Shown: in pieces, positions 41,590 through 51,924 of the stretch | Layout: every line of letters begins with the position of its first letter | Position numbering within the stretch: position 1 is the stretch's first letter | Origin: Ichthyophis bannanicus | Taxonomy: Eukaryota > Chordata > Amphibia > Gymnophiona > Ichthyophiidae | Length of the DNA: 64,000 nucleotides | NCBI GenBank assembly: GCA_033557465.1 | Contig: CM066031.1 | Location: 1,669,850,800 to 1,669,914,799 of the forward strand | Reading direction: 5' to 3' | The notes under the pieces: generated by a model | Database searches by the model: none | What the model saw: the letters and a program-made list of their open reading frames with translations, nothing else | Told to the model about the DNA's origin: nothing | Made by a program: the position numbers and the translations under genes

Positions 41590-42615
41590 GCCCCCATATC
41601 TAAAGGCTGCCCTCAAACGCGCGTTCCATACGCAAGAAATGGCCCATCATCACTGACCTGATAGACAGACACAACCTGGACATGCTTCTGGTCACAGAGA
41701 CATGGTTAATAAATGAAGACTGTACTCATTAACCAACTTCTACCTCCCAACTTTACAGTCCACAGCTGCCACAGAAGCAACAAAAGGGGAAGAGGAGTTC
41801 TCATACTCTCTAAAACAGATCTCAAGTTCCAACTCTTCAATAGCACCAACTCAACAAACCTTGACATAGTAGTTATAACTAATAATCTCTGCTCCATCAA
41901 TCTAATATACAGAGCCCCAAAATCATCCTCTGATGACCTAGCCACGATAATTGAACTAGCCTACAATTCTCCACACTCGCGCACCCCAAAATGGATACTA
42001 GGAGACCTCAACCTGCCAACCCTACAAGACTCCCAAGCCTCTGCATTTCTAGAAGCACTCAAAGACCTAGGTTATCAGCAGTTAATCAACGAACCAACCC
42101 ACACAAAAGGAAACATATTAGACTTGATCTTTGCCTCACTATCTACCTGCAACACTGCGAACTTCTCCTCACCAACCTACACTGAAGTACCGTGGTCAGA
42201 CCATAAGTTAATCATGTTCCATATTCCATTGGATAACAAGCCAATGAAACCCCCTGAGAGTAAGACAAACCCCACAAGACTGCCCTCACGAAGTTTCCAA
42301 CCATTCAACAAGGAATCCATCATAAACCACACACAACCCCTACTAGGCTTGACAACAACTGACCCCGACAGACTGGTCTCCAACTGGAACGACAGTCTCA
42401 GTACTATCGCGCAACGTACAGTACACAACAAAATCCCAAGGAAAAGACCCACAGCATCTTGGTGCTCCAACGCCCTGTGGACCTCGCTTCTCAAACTTAG
42501 GAAACTCGAAAGGCGATGGAGACGCTCACGCTCAACCAAAGATCTGGAAGCTTACAACCTACAACTCGCAACCCACCAATCCGCGATATCCGAGAAAATG
42601 AGAAGCTCACACTAA
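41590..42615 (+). pseudogene. LINE-2 endonuclease domain
   Basis: Upstream blocks SIRKKWPIITDLIDRHNLDM and LLVTETWLINED start the EEP/APE fold in one frame. From 41713 a 300-codon frame continues with GRGVLILSKTDLKF, INLIYRAPKSSSDD, ILGDLNLPTLQD (the catalytic GDLN), KGNILDLIFAS and WSDHKLI (the catalytic SDH). A frame change near 41720 and the stop near 42615, before the RT, break the ORF. The enzyme nicks target DNA to prime reverse transcription. Confidence 0.75.
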
Positions 42616-42949
42616 CACACTAATGAGATCACTAAATAAACCACATGACCTCTTTACCCTCGTCAAAAACCTAACGAAGGAACCAGGACCAGAGCAGAGA
42701 TTCTCGCCCAAGACTATGCAGACTTCTTTCAATCAAAGTTACACCAAACCAGCAAGACCATTCTTACCAGCACTAAGGGACCAGCATGCATAGCGACGCC
42801 GACAACCTTCACCACCCCCTCCACTAAGCAAATCGCAAACTTAATCTCTACAATCAACACAACCACGGCCCAGACCGATCCTTGTCCGGCTTTTTGGATA
42901 AAGGAACTGAGGACAGAGTTCAGCCCCTTCATAGCTAAACTCTAACACA

Positions 42950-43458
42950 TCATTTTATTTATTTATTTTATTTTATTTATGCTTTTCTTCTATACCGCCT
43001 TTTCCCAAGATCAAAGGCGGTTTACAATTAACATAATGAACAGTTTACAATTAACATAATGAACATGGTTTTACATGGAACTTCGCATTTTCTTCAAACT
43101 ATGTACAATTAACTTTTCATGAACAATAACATGGAACATATAATTATACATAAGCTGTAACTATTTACATCAGTCAAATATTTACATTAGTCAATTATTA
43201 ATCGTGGTTTTTAAGGGTTGTTTTTCCTAAGTGTGTTGATGTTTGAGGCTTTTTGATCTGTGGTTAAGGAGGATTTTTATGGGGGTGTGGTGAGGGGGAT
43301 GGTGGGGGTTCATTAAGATTTATAAAGTGTTCTTTAAACAGATATGTTTTTAGTTCTTTCCGGAATGTCTGGAGATCCTTTATTTTGCGGAGGCTTAGTG
43401 GGAGTTTATTCCATATGGTGGGGGCTGCATATGAGAATGCTCTTGAGGCGTATTCCCC
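42950..43458 (-). mobile_element. 3' fragment of another LINE inserted in LINE-2
   Basis: On the minus strand from 43458: EYASRAFSYAAPTIWNKLPL, then SLRKIKDLQTFRKELKTYLF, the usual C-terminus of CR1/L2-group LINE proteins. A 3' UTR and the end GTAAACCGCC...GGCGGTATAGAAG-like tail with AAATAAAT units at 42957 follow. A 25-bp direct duplication (TTTACAATTAACATAATGAA) is at about 43020-43067. Confidence 0.8.
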
Positions 43459-44798
43459 CTAAATCTCAAACACACATCCATTAGACCTCTGCTAAAAAAC
43501 TCCAAGCTCGACCCCCAGAAAGTCGAATCATACAGGCCAATTGCCAGTATTCCACTGCTGGCCAAGATAATCGAAAAGGAGGTCCAAGGTCAGCTCCAGT
43601 ATCACATCAACAATGCTGCTCCTCTTGACCACTGCCAACATGGCTTTAGAGAGGCTCATGGTGTGGAGACTCTACTCACCACCCTCTTCAATAACATACT
43701 CACCACAATTGATAACATCCAGCGCGGCGTGGCCCTTATATTCCTAGACATAGCCGAAGCATTTGACTCAGTATGTCACCAAACCCTCCTGAAACGGCTC
43801 GAAGAGAAGGGCATCGGCGGCTTAGCACTAACTTGGTGCAAGTCATACCTAACCGATAGATGGCAGCATGTGCGAACCGAAACCTCTACATCCAAACCAT
43901 TCCATCAGGAACAAGGTGTCCCACAAGAATCCTCCCTTTCAGCACTAATGTTTAATATCTACATGCAGCCCGTCTGCGACATCATTCGCTCATTCGACAT
44001 TGAATGCATGATATATGCAGATGACATCCTGCTCTACATGCCGTTCAAGACTGACCACACTGACCTCTCACCCCTTACGGAATGCTTCAGCGCAGTAGAA
44101 AGATGGCTCCAGAATCAGAATCTTCGCATACAACACAAAAAGACTGAAGTGCTGTTCATCACCAGAAACTCTAACTTCTCCCCATCAACCCACCTAAAAG
44201 TCGGCGAAATAGAGCTTCAAACCAAGCCCACAATCCGTTACCTGGGTGTTACTCTAGACCAGAGCCTTAACATGAAGACACACATTGGCAACATGGTTAA
44301 ATCAACATATCACAAAATCAGGATGCTCAAACATCTACGTCCTCTTTTACAACCAGACGACTTCAGAACTATCTTCCAGGCTCTAACCATTCCACACCTG
44401 GACTATGCCAACGCGATCCTCCAAGGGCTCCCTAAATCTACCCTGAGCCCACTCCAGCTTGCCATGAACACCGCAGCCAGAGTTCTGAATGGGGCCGCGA
44501 GGAGAGACCATATAACACCTATCCTCAAAAGTCTCCACTGGCTCCCTATCCACTGTAGGATCGTATTCAAAACATTACTGCTAACATTCAAGAACATAAA
44601 TGGGCTCTCCCCCCCGTCACTCACTTGTCTCACACACATAACCCCCCCAATAGAGCCAGAAGAACTACTGCAATAAACACCTTGGCAATCCCCAAAACAT
44701 TAACCCAGTGTACACAGGCTACACCAAGCAGGGCCTTCAGTATCAGTGCTCCCAGATACTGGAATGCCCTACCTCCCAACATACGAGCAATCCCGGAA
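43459..44798 (+). pseudogene. LINE-2 reverse transcriptase and C-terminus
   Basis: SYRPIASIPLLAKIIEKEVQ opens the RT. The longest frame (43663-44676, 337 codons) has LIFLDIAEAFDSVCHQTLLK, GVPQESSLSALMFNIYMQPV, MIYADDILLYMPF with the catalytic YADD, and KPTIRYLGVTLDQSLNMKTH. A frame change near 44620 leads to SRAFSISAPRYWNALPPNIR, which stops at the DIRS-10 insertion at 44799. The remaining codons (TKFRRALKRHLFLEC) are at 50530-50575. The catalytic residues are intact, but frame changes make it a pseudogene. Confidence 0.8.
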
Positions 44799-45075
44799 AG
44801 CGTAGTTACTCACCTGTAACAGGTGTTCTCCAGGAGCAGCAGGAATCAGTCCTCACTTATGGGTGACGTCGGCGCCGACGGAGCCCTCGCGGAGCAATTT
44901 TCCCCAGCTTTCAAAGAAAGCCTTTGGGAATTGCAGCGCGCATGCGCGGTCCCCTTCCCGCCCAAGGGTGCCATCTTAGCCAGTCAGATGACATAGCTAA
45001 AAAAGACAGCATAAAAATTTGCAAAAAAACTAAATCAGATGACTGCAACTCCACGGGGAGGAGGGAGGGTTGTGA
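44799..45075 (-). repeat. DIRS-10 3' terminal repeat
   Basis: Inverted copy of the 5' repeat, with an extra outer AGCGTAGTTACTCACCTGTA ahead of the TTCTCCAGGA shared with the other end. Confidence 0.9.
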
Positions 45076-45168
45076 GGACTGATTCCTGCTGCTCCTGGAG
45101 AACACCTGTTACAGGTGAGTAACTACGCTTTCTCCAGGACCAAGCAGGAAGTCAGTCCTCACTTATGG
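45075..45168 (-). repeat. DIRS-10 internal complementary region
   Basis: GAGTAACTACGCTTTCTCCA (45116-45135) is the complement of GAGAA joined to AGCGTAGTTAC, i.e. of the element's own circle junction. Confidence 0.9.
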
Positions 45169-45305
45169 GACTCCCAAGCTCAAGGCTACCGGAGACCCTA
45201 AGCACAAAAATGAGCTCCCTCTAGCTCAGCAGCACAGAAGGAAAGAATCTTCGCTGAATTATTACCCACCGGTAGCCCACATCCGGGATGGAGGGTAGGG
45301 GTTGC

Positions 45306-48179
45306 TCAGACCACAAAGAGATTACGGAGGACTGCCTGTCCGAAAGCACTGTCCCTGCGGGACTCCCTCTCGAGACAGTAATGGACCGCAAAAGTCTGGC
45401 TCGAAGACCAAGTAGCGGCCCGGCAGATGTCTGCCAGCGGAACAGAGCGGAGGTAAGCCACTGACGTAGCCTTTGCCCGAACGCAATGAGCCGTGACTCG
45501 ACCTTCCAAGGAGAGTCCGGCTGCCCCATAAGCCCAAGAGATACAGTCCGCAACCCAGGTGGACAGAGTACGCTTGGAGACCGGGAGCCCCAATTTATTG
45601 GGGTCAAAAGACACAAAAAGCTGAGAAGCTTTACGGTGCTCCCGCGTACGGTCAAGGTAGAAGTTCAAAGCCCTTCTACAGTCCAGGGTATGGAGGACCG
45701 TTTCAGCTCGGCTGGAGTGTGGTCTGGGAAAGAAGGTTGGAAGTACCACCTCCTGATTGATGTGAAAGGGGGAGACCACTTTTGGAAGAAATTTTGGGTG
45801 AGTCCGTAGGACTACCCTATTTTTGTAGAACCGAGTGTAAGGGGGATCAGACACGAGGGCCTGCAATTCACTTACGCGTCTAGCGGAAGTGAGGGCTATC
45901 AAGAACAGTGTTTTCCAAGAAAGAAAACGGAGAGAACAGGTAGCCATAGGTTCAAAAGGCGGACAGGTGATTCGCTGTAAAACCACATTCAGGTCCCAGT
46001 CAGGCGCTGGCGGGCGCAGAGGTGGTTTAAGTAGAAGGAGACCTCGGAGAAACCTCGCTACGAGAGGGTCGTTGGAGAGAGGTCTGCCGTCCACCGGCAC
46101 ATGATGTGCTGAAAGAGCACTGAGGTGAACTTTGACGGAGTTGGACTTAAGTCCCAGATTAGAGAGGTAAAGCAAGTACTGCAAGACCACCGACACCGGG
46201 CAGGAGAAGGGATCCTGAGACTGTCGGGTACACCAAACGGAAAAACGACGCCATTTAAGGGCGTAGCATTTGCGGGTAGAAGGTCGTCGCGAAGCTAGGA
46301 CGACCTCCTCCACCTCTGCCGGCAGGAGAAGGGGAGCAAGGACTACCCTCTCAGCAGCCAGGCCATAAGGTTGAGAGACCTGAGGTTGGGGTGTAGCAGA
46401 GACCCCTGATCCTGAGTGAGGAGATCCGTTTGAAACCCCAGGGGGAGTGGATCCTCCACCGCTAATTGCAGCAGGAGCGGAAACCACGGCTGTCTGGGCC
46501 AGCGAGGGGCCACCAGGATCATGAAGGCTTTGTCTCGGAGAACCTTGAAAAGAGTCCGAGAGACTAGCGGGATGGGAGGGAAAGCGTACAGAAGGCTCCC
46601 CGACCATGAGAGTAGAAACGCGTCCGCCGCAACCCGAAGGGGGTGTGGCTGACGAGAGCAGAAGCGAGGAAGTTGCCGGTTGTGAGGACTGGCAAAGAGA
46701 TCCACCGTGGGGAGGCCCCACTTTAGAAAGAGCTTCTGAACTATCAAGGGATCCAGACGCCACTCGTGCGGCTGAAGGATCCTGCTGAGTTTGTCCGCCA
46801 GGCAATTCTCTTGGCCTGGGAGATAAACTGCCTTGAGGAGAACGCCGTGACTGACGGCCCAAGAGCAGAGCTTCTGTGCCTCCCGGCAGAGAAGGAAGGA
46901 GCCCGTGCCCCCCTGCTTGTTCACGTAGAACATGGCAACTTGATTGTCCGTCTGGACAAGGACGGACTGGTGAGAAGTCAGGTGGGAGAAGGCCTGGAGA
47001 GCCAGGCGGATCGCCCTGAGCTCCAGGAAGTTGATCTGCTGAGCAGACTCCCACGTGGTCCAGAGGCCCTGAGTACGTGCCCCTTGGCAATGCGCTCCCC
47101 AGCCCAGGAGGGATGCATCTGTTGTCAGCACCCGGGTCGGCTGAGGTGACTGGAAAGGCATGCCGAATATCAGGTTCGGCCGCTGAAGCCACCACCGGAG
47201 AGACGAGATCAGCGGCTCGGAGACGCGCACTAGGTCTGCTAGGCCGCCTGTGGCTTGTCGCCACTGCTGGCGGAGACACCATTGAGCAGGCCGCATGTTC
47301 AGGCGGGCATTGGGGGTCACATGGACGGTGGAAGCCATATGGCCGAGCAGTCTCAGGAAGCGCCTGGCGGAGACCAGGGGCTGGCTGCGAAAACGGTCGG
47401 CTAGGTCCATGAGCCGTTGAGCCCTGTCGAGCGGTAGGTACGCTCGCGCCTGAGGAGTGTGCAGCCTTGCGCCGATGAACTCGAGATCCTGTGAGGGGAG
47501 CAAAGTGGACTTTGCGAAGTTTATAACAAAGCCCAAGTACTGCAGAAGAGTCACCGTGCGGCGCGTGGTGTTGGTGACCTCCAGAGCGGACGCTGCTCTG
47601 ATGAGCCAGTCGTCGAGGTACGGAAAGACATAGAGGCCGTGAAGCCTGAGATGGGCCGCCACCACCGCGAGACATTTTGTGAAGACTCGCGGTGCGGAGG
47701 ACAGGCCAAAGGGCAGTACTCTGTACTGGTAATGATTTCCTGCCACCACAAACCTTAGGTATTGGCGGTGGCTTGGGTGGATGAGGATGTGCGTGTAGGC
47801 ATCCTTTAGATCCAAGGAGCATAGCCAATCTCCCTGCTGGAGGTAGGGCAGAAGGATTCCAAGGGTAAGCATCTTGAACTTCTCCCGCACGAGGAACTTG
47901 TTGAGGTTGCGCAAGTCCAGGATGGGTCTGAGGCCTCCTGTTCTTTTTGGTATTAGAAAATACCTGGAATAAAAGCCTTGACCTTTCAGGTGGTGGGGCA
48001 CCGGTTCCACCGCCTATTCCTGTAGAAGACCTGCTAACTCCTGAAGGAGTAATTCCCTGTGCAGAGGGGGTCGTGGAGGTTCTCCCGGAAAATAGGAGGG
48101 AGGGACCTGGTGGAAGTGGAGAAGATAGCCTTCTCGCACGACTTGAAGCACCCAGGCATCTGAGGTGATGCTGGACCAC
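45306..48179 (-). CDS. DIRS-10 tyrosine recombinase, in an unusually long open frame
   Basis: The frame is open for 957 codons. Only about the last 335 (roughly 45306-46320) are recognisable: RRPSTRKCYALKWRRFSVWC, TSARRVSELQALVSDPPYTR (Arg box), GRVTAHCVRAKATSVAYLRS (His-x-x-Arg), ADICRAATWSSSQTFAVHYC with the nucleophile Tyr, FGQAVLRNLFVV and the stop. All four catalytic residues are present. The upstream 620 codons overlie the RT/RNase H/MT ORF in a second frame, are rich in Pro, Ser, Arg and Gly, and match no domain. The true start is probably near 46500-46700, but no clear signal fixes it. The protein would carry out integration. Confidence 0.8.
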   Translation of the reverse strand: MVQHHLRCLGASSRARRLSSPLPPGPSLLFSGRTSTTPSAQGITPSGVSRSSTGIGGGTGAPPPERSRLLFQVFSNTKKNRRPQTHPGLAQPQQVPRAGEVQDAYPWNPSALPPAGRLAMLLGSKGCLHAHPHPPKPPPIPKVCGGRKSLPVQSTALWPVLRTASLHKMSRGGGGPSQASRPLCLSVPRRLAHQSSVRSGGHQHHAPHGDSSAVLGLCYKLRKVHFAPLTGSRVHRRKAAHSSGASVPTARQGSTAHGPSRPFSQPAPGLRQALPETARPYGFHRPCDPQCPPEHAACSMVSPPAVATSHRRPSRPSARLRAADLVSPVVASAAEPDIRHAFPVTSADPGADNRCIPPGLGSALPRGTYSGPLDHVGVCSADQLPGAQGDPPGSPGLLPPDFSPVRPCPDGQSSCHVLREQAGGHGLLPSLPGGTEALLLGRQSRRSPQGSLSPRPRELPGGQTQQDPSAARVASGSLDSSEALSKVGPPHGGSLCQSSQPATSSLLLSSATPPSGCGGRVSTLMVGEPSVRFPSHPASLSDSFQGSPRQSLHDPGGPSLAQTAVVSAPAAISGGGSTPPGVSNGSPHSGSGVSATPQPQVSQPYGLAAERVVLAPLLLPAEVEEVVLASRRPSTRKCYALKWRRFSVWCTRQSQDPFSCPVSVVLQYLLYLSNLGLKSNSVKVHLSALSAHHVPVDGRPLSNDPLVARFLRGLLLLKPPLRPPAPDWDLNVVLQRITCPPFEPMATCSLRFLSWKTLFLIALTSARRVSELQALVSDPPYTRFYKNRVVLRTHPKFLPKVVSPFHINQEVVLPTFFPRPHSSRAETVLHTLDCRRALNFYLDRTREHRKASQLFVSFDPNKLGLPVSKRTLSTWVADCISWAYGAAGLSLEGRVTAHCVRAKATSVAYLRSVPLADICRAATWSSSQTFAVHYCLERESRRDSAFGQAVLRNLFVV

Positions 48180-48190
48180 CTGTGGGCAAA
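46343..48190 (-). pseudogene. DIRS-10 RT/RNase H/MT-like ORF, one internal stop
   Basis: A 555-codon frame (46343-48010) holds RPILDLRNLNKFLVREKFKM, SLDLKDAYTHILIHP, YLDDWLIRA, TTDASLLGWGAH, VQTDNQVAMFYVNKQGG, ADKLSRILQPHEW, VDLFASPHNRQLPRFCSR and APRWPRQPWFP. Directly upstream a TAG (48011-48013) stands where DIRS-11 has the Gln of KEQAVEP. Beyond it the same frame continues upstream with VREGYLLHFHQVPPSYFPGE. So a single C-to-T change separates the 5' part. All RT and RNase H catalytic residues are intact. Confidence 0.85.
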
Positions 48191-48254
48191 GTGAACCAGC
48201 CGGCCTCCGGTGCTGGGAGGAACCAGCAGGGGGGGAGAGGCTATGCTTAAGGAG

Positions 48255-50125
48255 TCAAAAACCCCCAACCTGCGGAGCAGGGGCTGGTGGTGCAGGCTTG
48301 GGGGCTTGCTGCCTACGGGACCCGTTACCCCGTCCCTTGGCCTGCTGGCCCTGTTGGGGAGCTGTAGGGGCCTGATAGTGGGGGTACTGTTTGTAGGCAG
48401 CCGCCTTCCTCGGGTAAAAGGACTTCTTTCCCGAGCCCTTCTTTTTCTGGGAAGGGGCGGAAGTCTTCCTAGAAAGCCTAGTCCTGGTGAGAGTCTCCGT
48501 CTCAATTTGTGCAGCCTTATCAGCCATGGGCTTGCCAAAGAGGTTTTCGCCTCGGCAAGGGACATCGACCAACTTGTCCTGCACCCAGGGCTCAAGGTCA
48601 GACGACTGAAGCCAAGCCTGTCGGCGGGCACCGATGCCGGCTGCGGCCACTCGAGCCGATGCTTCAAAGCCATCATAGGCTGCTCGGGACATGAATTTTG
48701 AGCATTCCCGAATGCCAGTGGACAAGGCCAGGAACCTCCGCAAGGGTTCCTCGGACAAACCAGCGGAGAAGCCGGCTAGCTCTTTAGCCAGGTCTCGGAG
48801 ATACATGCCCATGTATAGCTGGTAGGTCTGGACACGACATGCGAGCATAGAGCCCTGGAAACACTTCTTACCAAGGCCATCCAGGTTACGGGCCTCCCTG
48901 CCAGGAGGCACCGAGGAGTGCATCTTCTGGCTCTTAAGACGATGCATGGCCGATTCCACTACCATGGAATGGTGTGGTAGCTGTGCTTTTTGGAAGCCAG
49001 GGCTCTTGCGGACTCGATAGATAGAATCGACCCGCTTGCTCAGGACCGGCGAGGTGGCCGGACTCTCCCACATGCGGAAGAGTAGTCGTTCCAGCATGGG
49101 AGGAACCGGTACAGTAAAGTGTTCCCTGGCGGGAGAGTCATACTGGAGGGCGTCGAGCTCTTCGGCTCGAGGCTCCTCCTCGGGGTCCGCAGGGAAGGCC
49201 AAAGCCTTGGCCATATCCCTGACGAAGTCCGAGAACCGGGCATCCTCTGGGGGGGACTGCTTCCGAGGCTCGGACTCAGGTGAGTCCGAGGGGACACACC
49301 GAGTCCGAAAAAAATCAGGCGACTCTTCCTCTTCAGACTCCCAGACCGACTCCGACGAGGACTCGGTGGGGTCGGCCCGGGCAGGGCGCGGCGCCTGCCG
49401 CCCCGACGCCGAGGGAGTCGGCGTCGGCGACCTCGGTCCCGAACGGGAGGCCGAGGGTGACCTCGACCGAGGATCGACTCGAGTTCGCATGGACTCGAGG
49501 ATCGGCTCGGTCTCCGGGGTCGACTTGGATGTCGACGTCCCGGCGGTCGGGGCAGCGGCGCCAGCGAAGCCAGCGAGCAGTGCCCGCTGCTGGTCCATGA
49601 AGGCAGACAGTCTGCTCTCCAAGGCCGTCAACCTGAGTCCGAGCTCAGGTGACCCAGCAGCCCCCGACTCGGGCCCCGACGGACCACAGGACTTACCCGA
49701 GCAGGTAGTTCCGACTCCAGGCGAGGTCGCTTCGTGAGGTGCTCCTTCTCCAAGGACCCGGGGCGGCTATCGGGGCTATGCGACCTGGCCCTCGCAGAGC
49801 CAGGAGCGTCCACCGACGCCGCTCTCGCGGGTTTCACCTTCCGTCGATGGTCCCCGGAGAGAGAACCCCTGTCGGAGGAACTCCGGCGACGGTCCGAGCT
49901 GGAACCCCTGGACGCGGAGGCCTCCGACGAGGTCCGGGTACGGCTGGGGTCAGCGAAGATTCTATCCCGCCGACTTCTCAACGCTTTGGAGGAAAGTTTG
50001 CCACAAGGCCCACAGATCATTTCTTCATGATCCGGGCCCAGGCAGCGGAGGCAATTGTCGTGTGTGTCAGTTAGTGACATATTTCGGTCACACTGACCAC
50101 ACCGCTTGAAACCACTGGCAGCCAT
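48255..50125 (-). pseudogene. DIRS-10 gag, one frame change
   Basis: From the ATG at 50123-50125 the product starts MAASGFKRCGQCDRNMSLTD, with the Cys/His cluster, then an Arg/Ser-rich part to codon 165. There a stop follows SSDSG at 49628. The next frame, overlapping by four bases, runs 458 codons: LESRLSAFMDQQRALLAGF, an acidic part near 49300, WESPATSPVLSKRVDSIYRV, GFQKAQLPHHSMVVESAMHR, WLQSSDLEPWVQDKLVDVPC, a Lys-rich tail and the end PQVGGF. DIRS-11 breaks at the same SSDSG site, while DIRS-2 reads through, so the change may be inherited by a lineage. Confidence 0.85.
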
Positions 50126-50289
50126 CGGGGGAAAAAGGGCCCCGGCGAGGTCAAAGGACCGGGCTGCCAGGGAAAAAACGAAACGAAAACTGACTAAGTC
50201 AGAAAAACCGAAAAAGAAGGAGAGGACTCGTGACCGGCGTCGCGAGTCCGGGCGGGAAAAAGACCGGTGTCGAACCGAAAGAAAAAAGA

Positions 50290-50525
50290 ATAATTATGAA
50301 GAAAAATCAACTTTTTCGCGGGGACACGACGGGTACGTCTGTAGGGCTCCGCGGAAAAAAGAAGACTGGCTAAGATGGCACCCTTGGGCGGGAAGGGGAC
50401 CGCGCATGCGCGCTGCAATTCCCAAAGGCTTTCTTTGAAAGCTGGGGAAAATTGCTCCGCGAGGGCTCCGTCGGCGCCGACGTCACCCATAAGTGAGGAC
50501 TGACTTCCTGCTTGGTCCTGGAGAA
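50290..50525 (-). promoter_or_regulatory. DIRS-10 5' terminal repeat with a cluster of promoter-like motifs
   Basis: Reading the plus strand: AAGATGGC (50372-50379, YY1-like), GGGCGGG (50386-50392, GC box), GCGCATGCGC (50402-50411, NRF1-like palindrome), CGTCGGCGCCGACG (50469-50482) running into GACGTCAC (50479-50486, CRE-like). These motifs are conserved in order in the ends of DIRS-2, 4, 9 and 11. Binding by these factors is inferred from motif form only. Confidence 0.5.
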
Positions 50526-50824
50526 CTGACTAAATTCAGAAGGGCATTGAAACGCCACCTTTTCCTCGAATGTTACCCAAATGAAGGTGCACCATCTCGA
50601 CCTTCCCGCAAATAAGCTCCATGTACACTAACATCCCTCAAAATGTTGTATAATATGTAAATACTACTATGTATCAAATATGTGTAAATAGTTAATTTTG
50701 ACTATCCAAGTTGAGTTACCTGTTATCTGTATTTTTACGGTTAACCCCACCGTAAAACCTAAATGTTCCATGTAAACCGCACTGATTTTGAAAAGCGCGG
50801 TATATAAGAGAAATAAATAAATAA
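50526..50824 (+). mobile_element. LINE-2 C-terminal codons, 3' UTR and tail
   Basis: KFRRALKRHLFLECYPNEGA ends the LINE protein. The 3' end GCGCGGTATATAAGAGAAAT plus AAATAAATAAATAAA closes the element at 50824; the DIRS-9 leader resumes at once. Confidence 0.75.
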
Positions 50825-51229
50825 ACTGGGAACAGCTAATTTTTAAGGAATATAGCAAGGATTTTTTACAGGGAAACTGGACAGACGTCTGTTGGGCTCT
50901 GCGTAAAAAATGGAGACTGAGCAAGATGGCACCCTTGGACGGGAAGGGGACCAAGCATGGTGGCATGTCCCAAAGGCTTTCTTTGAAAGCTGGGGAAATG
51001 CTGCACCCGGGCTCTGACATCACCAATATGTGAGGGCTGACTTCCTGCTTATTCCTGGAGAAGCCAATATGACACTTTCCAAGCAAAAACTATAAAAAAT
51101 GCAGAAGAAAACTCAAGTATTAAAAAACTATAACTTTGAACAAAACGTTTGGCTTTCTTACTATAATTGGCTGTCTCAGATACTGAGACTGAATGCAATC
51201 AGGAAGTAGCAGGATTCAAGTAAAGAAAA

Positions 51230-51421
51230 TTATTATCATCCTGCTAGATCATGATCCAGGGAGGGAGAAGATAACGCTTTGCACAGAACTGCCCTGCAAA
51301 GCACCATCTGCTCCAGCTTCCATATTCAACTTGAAGTGCTTTCCAAGGTGCTTAGAGATGACCAAGTAGCCACCTTACAGATGTCCTCTGAGGACACCTA
51401 AGAGGACTCCACCCAGGAGAC
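51230..51421 (-). pseudogene. DIRS-7 tyrosine recombinase, C-terminal end
   Basis: The minus strand gives SEDICKVATW-like codons from GACATCTGTAAGGTGGCTAC, corresponding to DICRAATW of the other recombinases, followed by worn codons toward the ICR. Continues across the DIRS-11/12 insertion to 62798. Confidence 0.6.
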
Positions 51422-51689
51422 AGAGTAGTTACTCACCTGTAACAGGTGTTCTCCAGGAGCAGCAGGAATCAGTCTTCACATATGGGTGACGTAGGCGCCA
51501 ACGGAGCCCTCGTGCGGAGCATTTCCCCAGCTTTCAAAGAAAGCCTTTGGGAATTGCAGCGCGCATGCGCGGTCCCCTTCCCGCCCAAGGGTGCCATCTT
51601 GCTCAGTCTGATGACATAGCTAAAAGACAGCAAAAAAATAGCAAAAATAAATCATACGACTGCAACTCCAAGGGGAGGAGGGAGGGTTG

Positions 51690-51775
51690 TGAGGACTGAT
51701 TCTTGCTGCTCCTGGAGAACACCTGTTACAGGTGAGTAACTACTCTTTCTCCAAGACCAAGCAGGAAGTCAGTCC
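51690..51775 (-). repeat. DIRS-11 internal complementary region
   Basis: Complement of the joined ends GAGAA and AGAGTAGTTACTC; differs from DIRS-10 exactly where the left end differs (AGAG for AGCG). Confidence 0.88.
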
Positions 51776-51924
51776 TCACATATGGGACTCCCCAGCTTAA
51801 GGCTACCGGAGACCTCAAGCGGAAAAATGAGCTCCCTCTAGCTCATCAGTACGTAAGGAAGGAATCTTCTCGGAGAACACCCCCGACCGGTAGCCCAACA
51901 CCAGGGCCGGAAGGTAGGAGTTGC

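Larger units (their letters stand above)
44799..50525 (-). mobile_element. DIRS-10, full-length, well preserved DIRS element (CGCC subfamily)
   Basis: 5.73 kb from AGCGTAGTTACTCACC (44799) to GGTCCTGGAGAA (50525). Terminal repeats of about 270 bp are nearly identical and carry a perfect CGTCGGCGCCGACG at each end. YR is intact, RT has one stop, gag one frame change. The empty site reads CCCGGAA-CTGAC, restoring the LINE-2 protein. No target duplication. Confidence 0.92.
41441..50824 (+). mobile_element. LINE-2: CR1/L2-group LINE, nearly full ORF2, split by two insertions
   Basis: LINE-2 proper is about 41441-42949, 43459-44798 and 50526-50824. It has an apurinic-type endonuclease, RT, a C-terminal extension and a 3' end GCGCGGTATATAAGAGAAAT with AAATAAATAAATAAA at 50810-50824. 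It is inserted in the leader of DIRS-9 in the opposite orientation. DIRS-10 and a minus-strand LINE fragment are inserted in it. The same family gives LINE-3 at the right edge. Confidence 0.8.
36125..51062 (-). mobile_element. DIRS-9, decayed DIRS element (CGCC type) split by LINE-2
   Basis: DIRS-9 proper is 36125-41440 and 50825-51062. The left end is AGCTTAGTTACTCACC, the ICR is at about 36385-36475 (GAGTAACTATACTTTCTCCA), the 5' end at 51062 is TTATTCCTGGAGAA. LINE-2 sits in its leader. Palindromes are worn at the left (GTTGACACCGATG) and deleted at the right. Removing it leaves CACTGAGAA joined to GCCAATATG of DIRS-7 with no duplication. Its coding parts are broken; it is older than DIRS-10. 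Confidence 0.8.
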
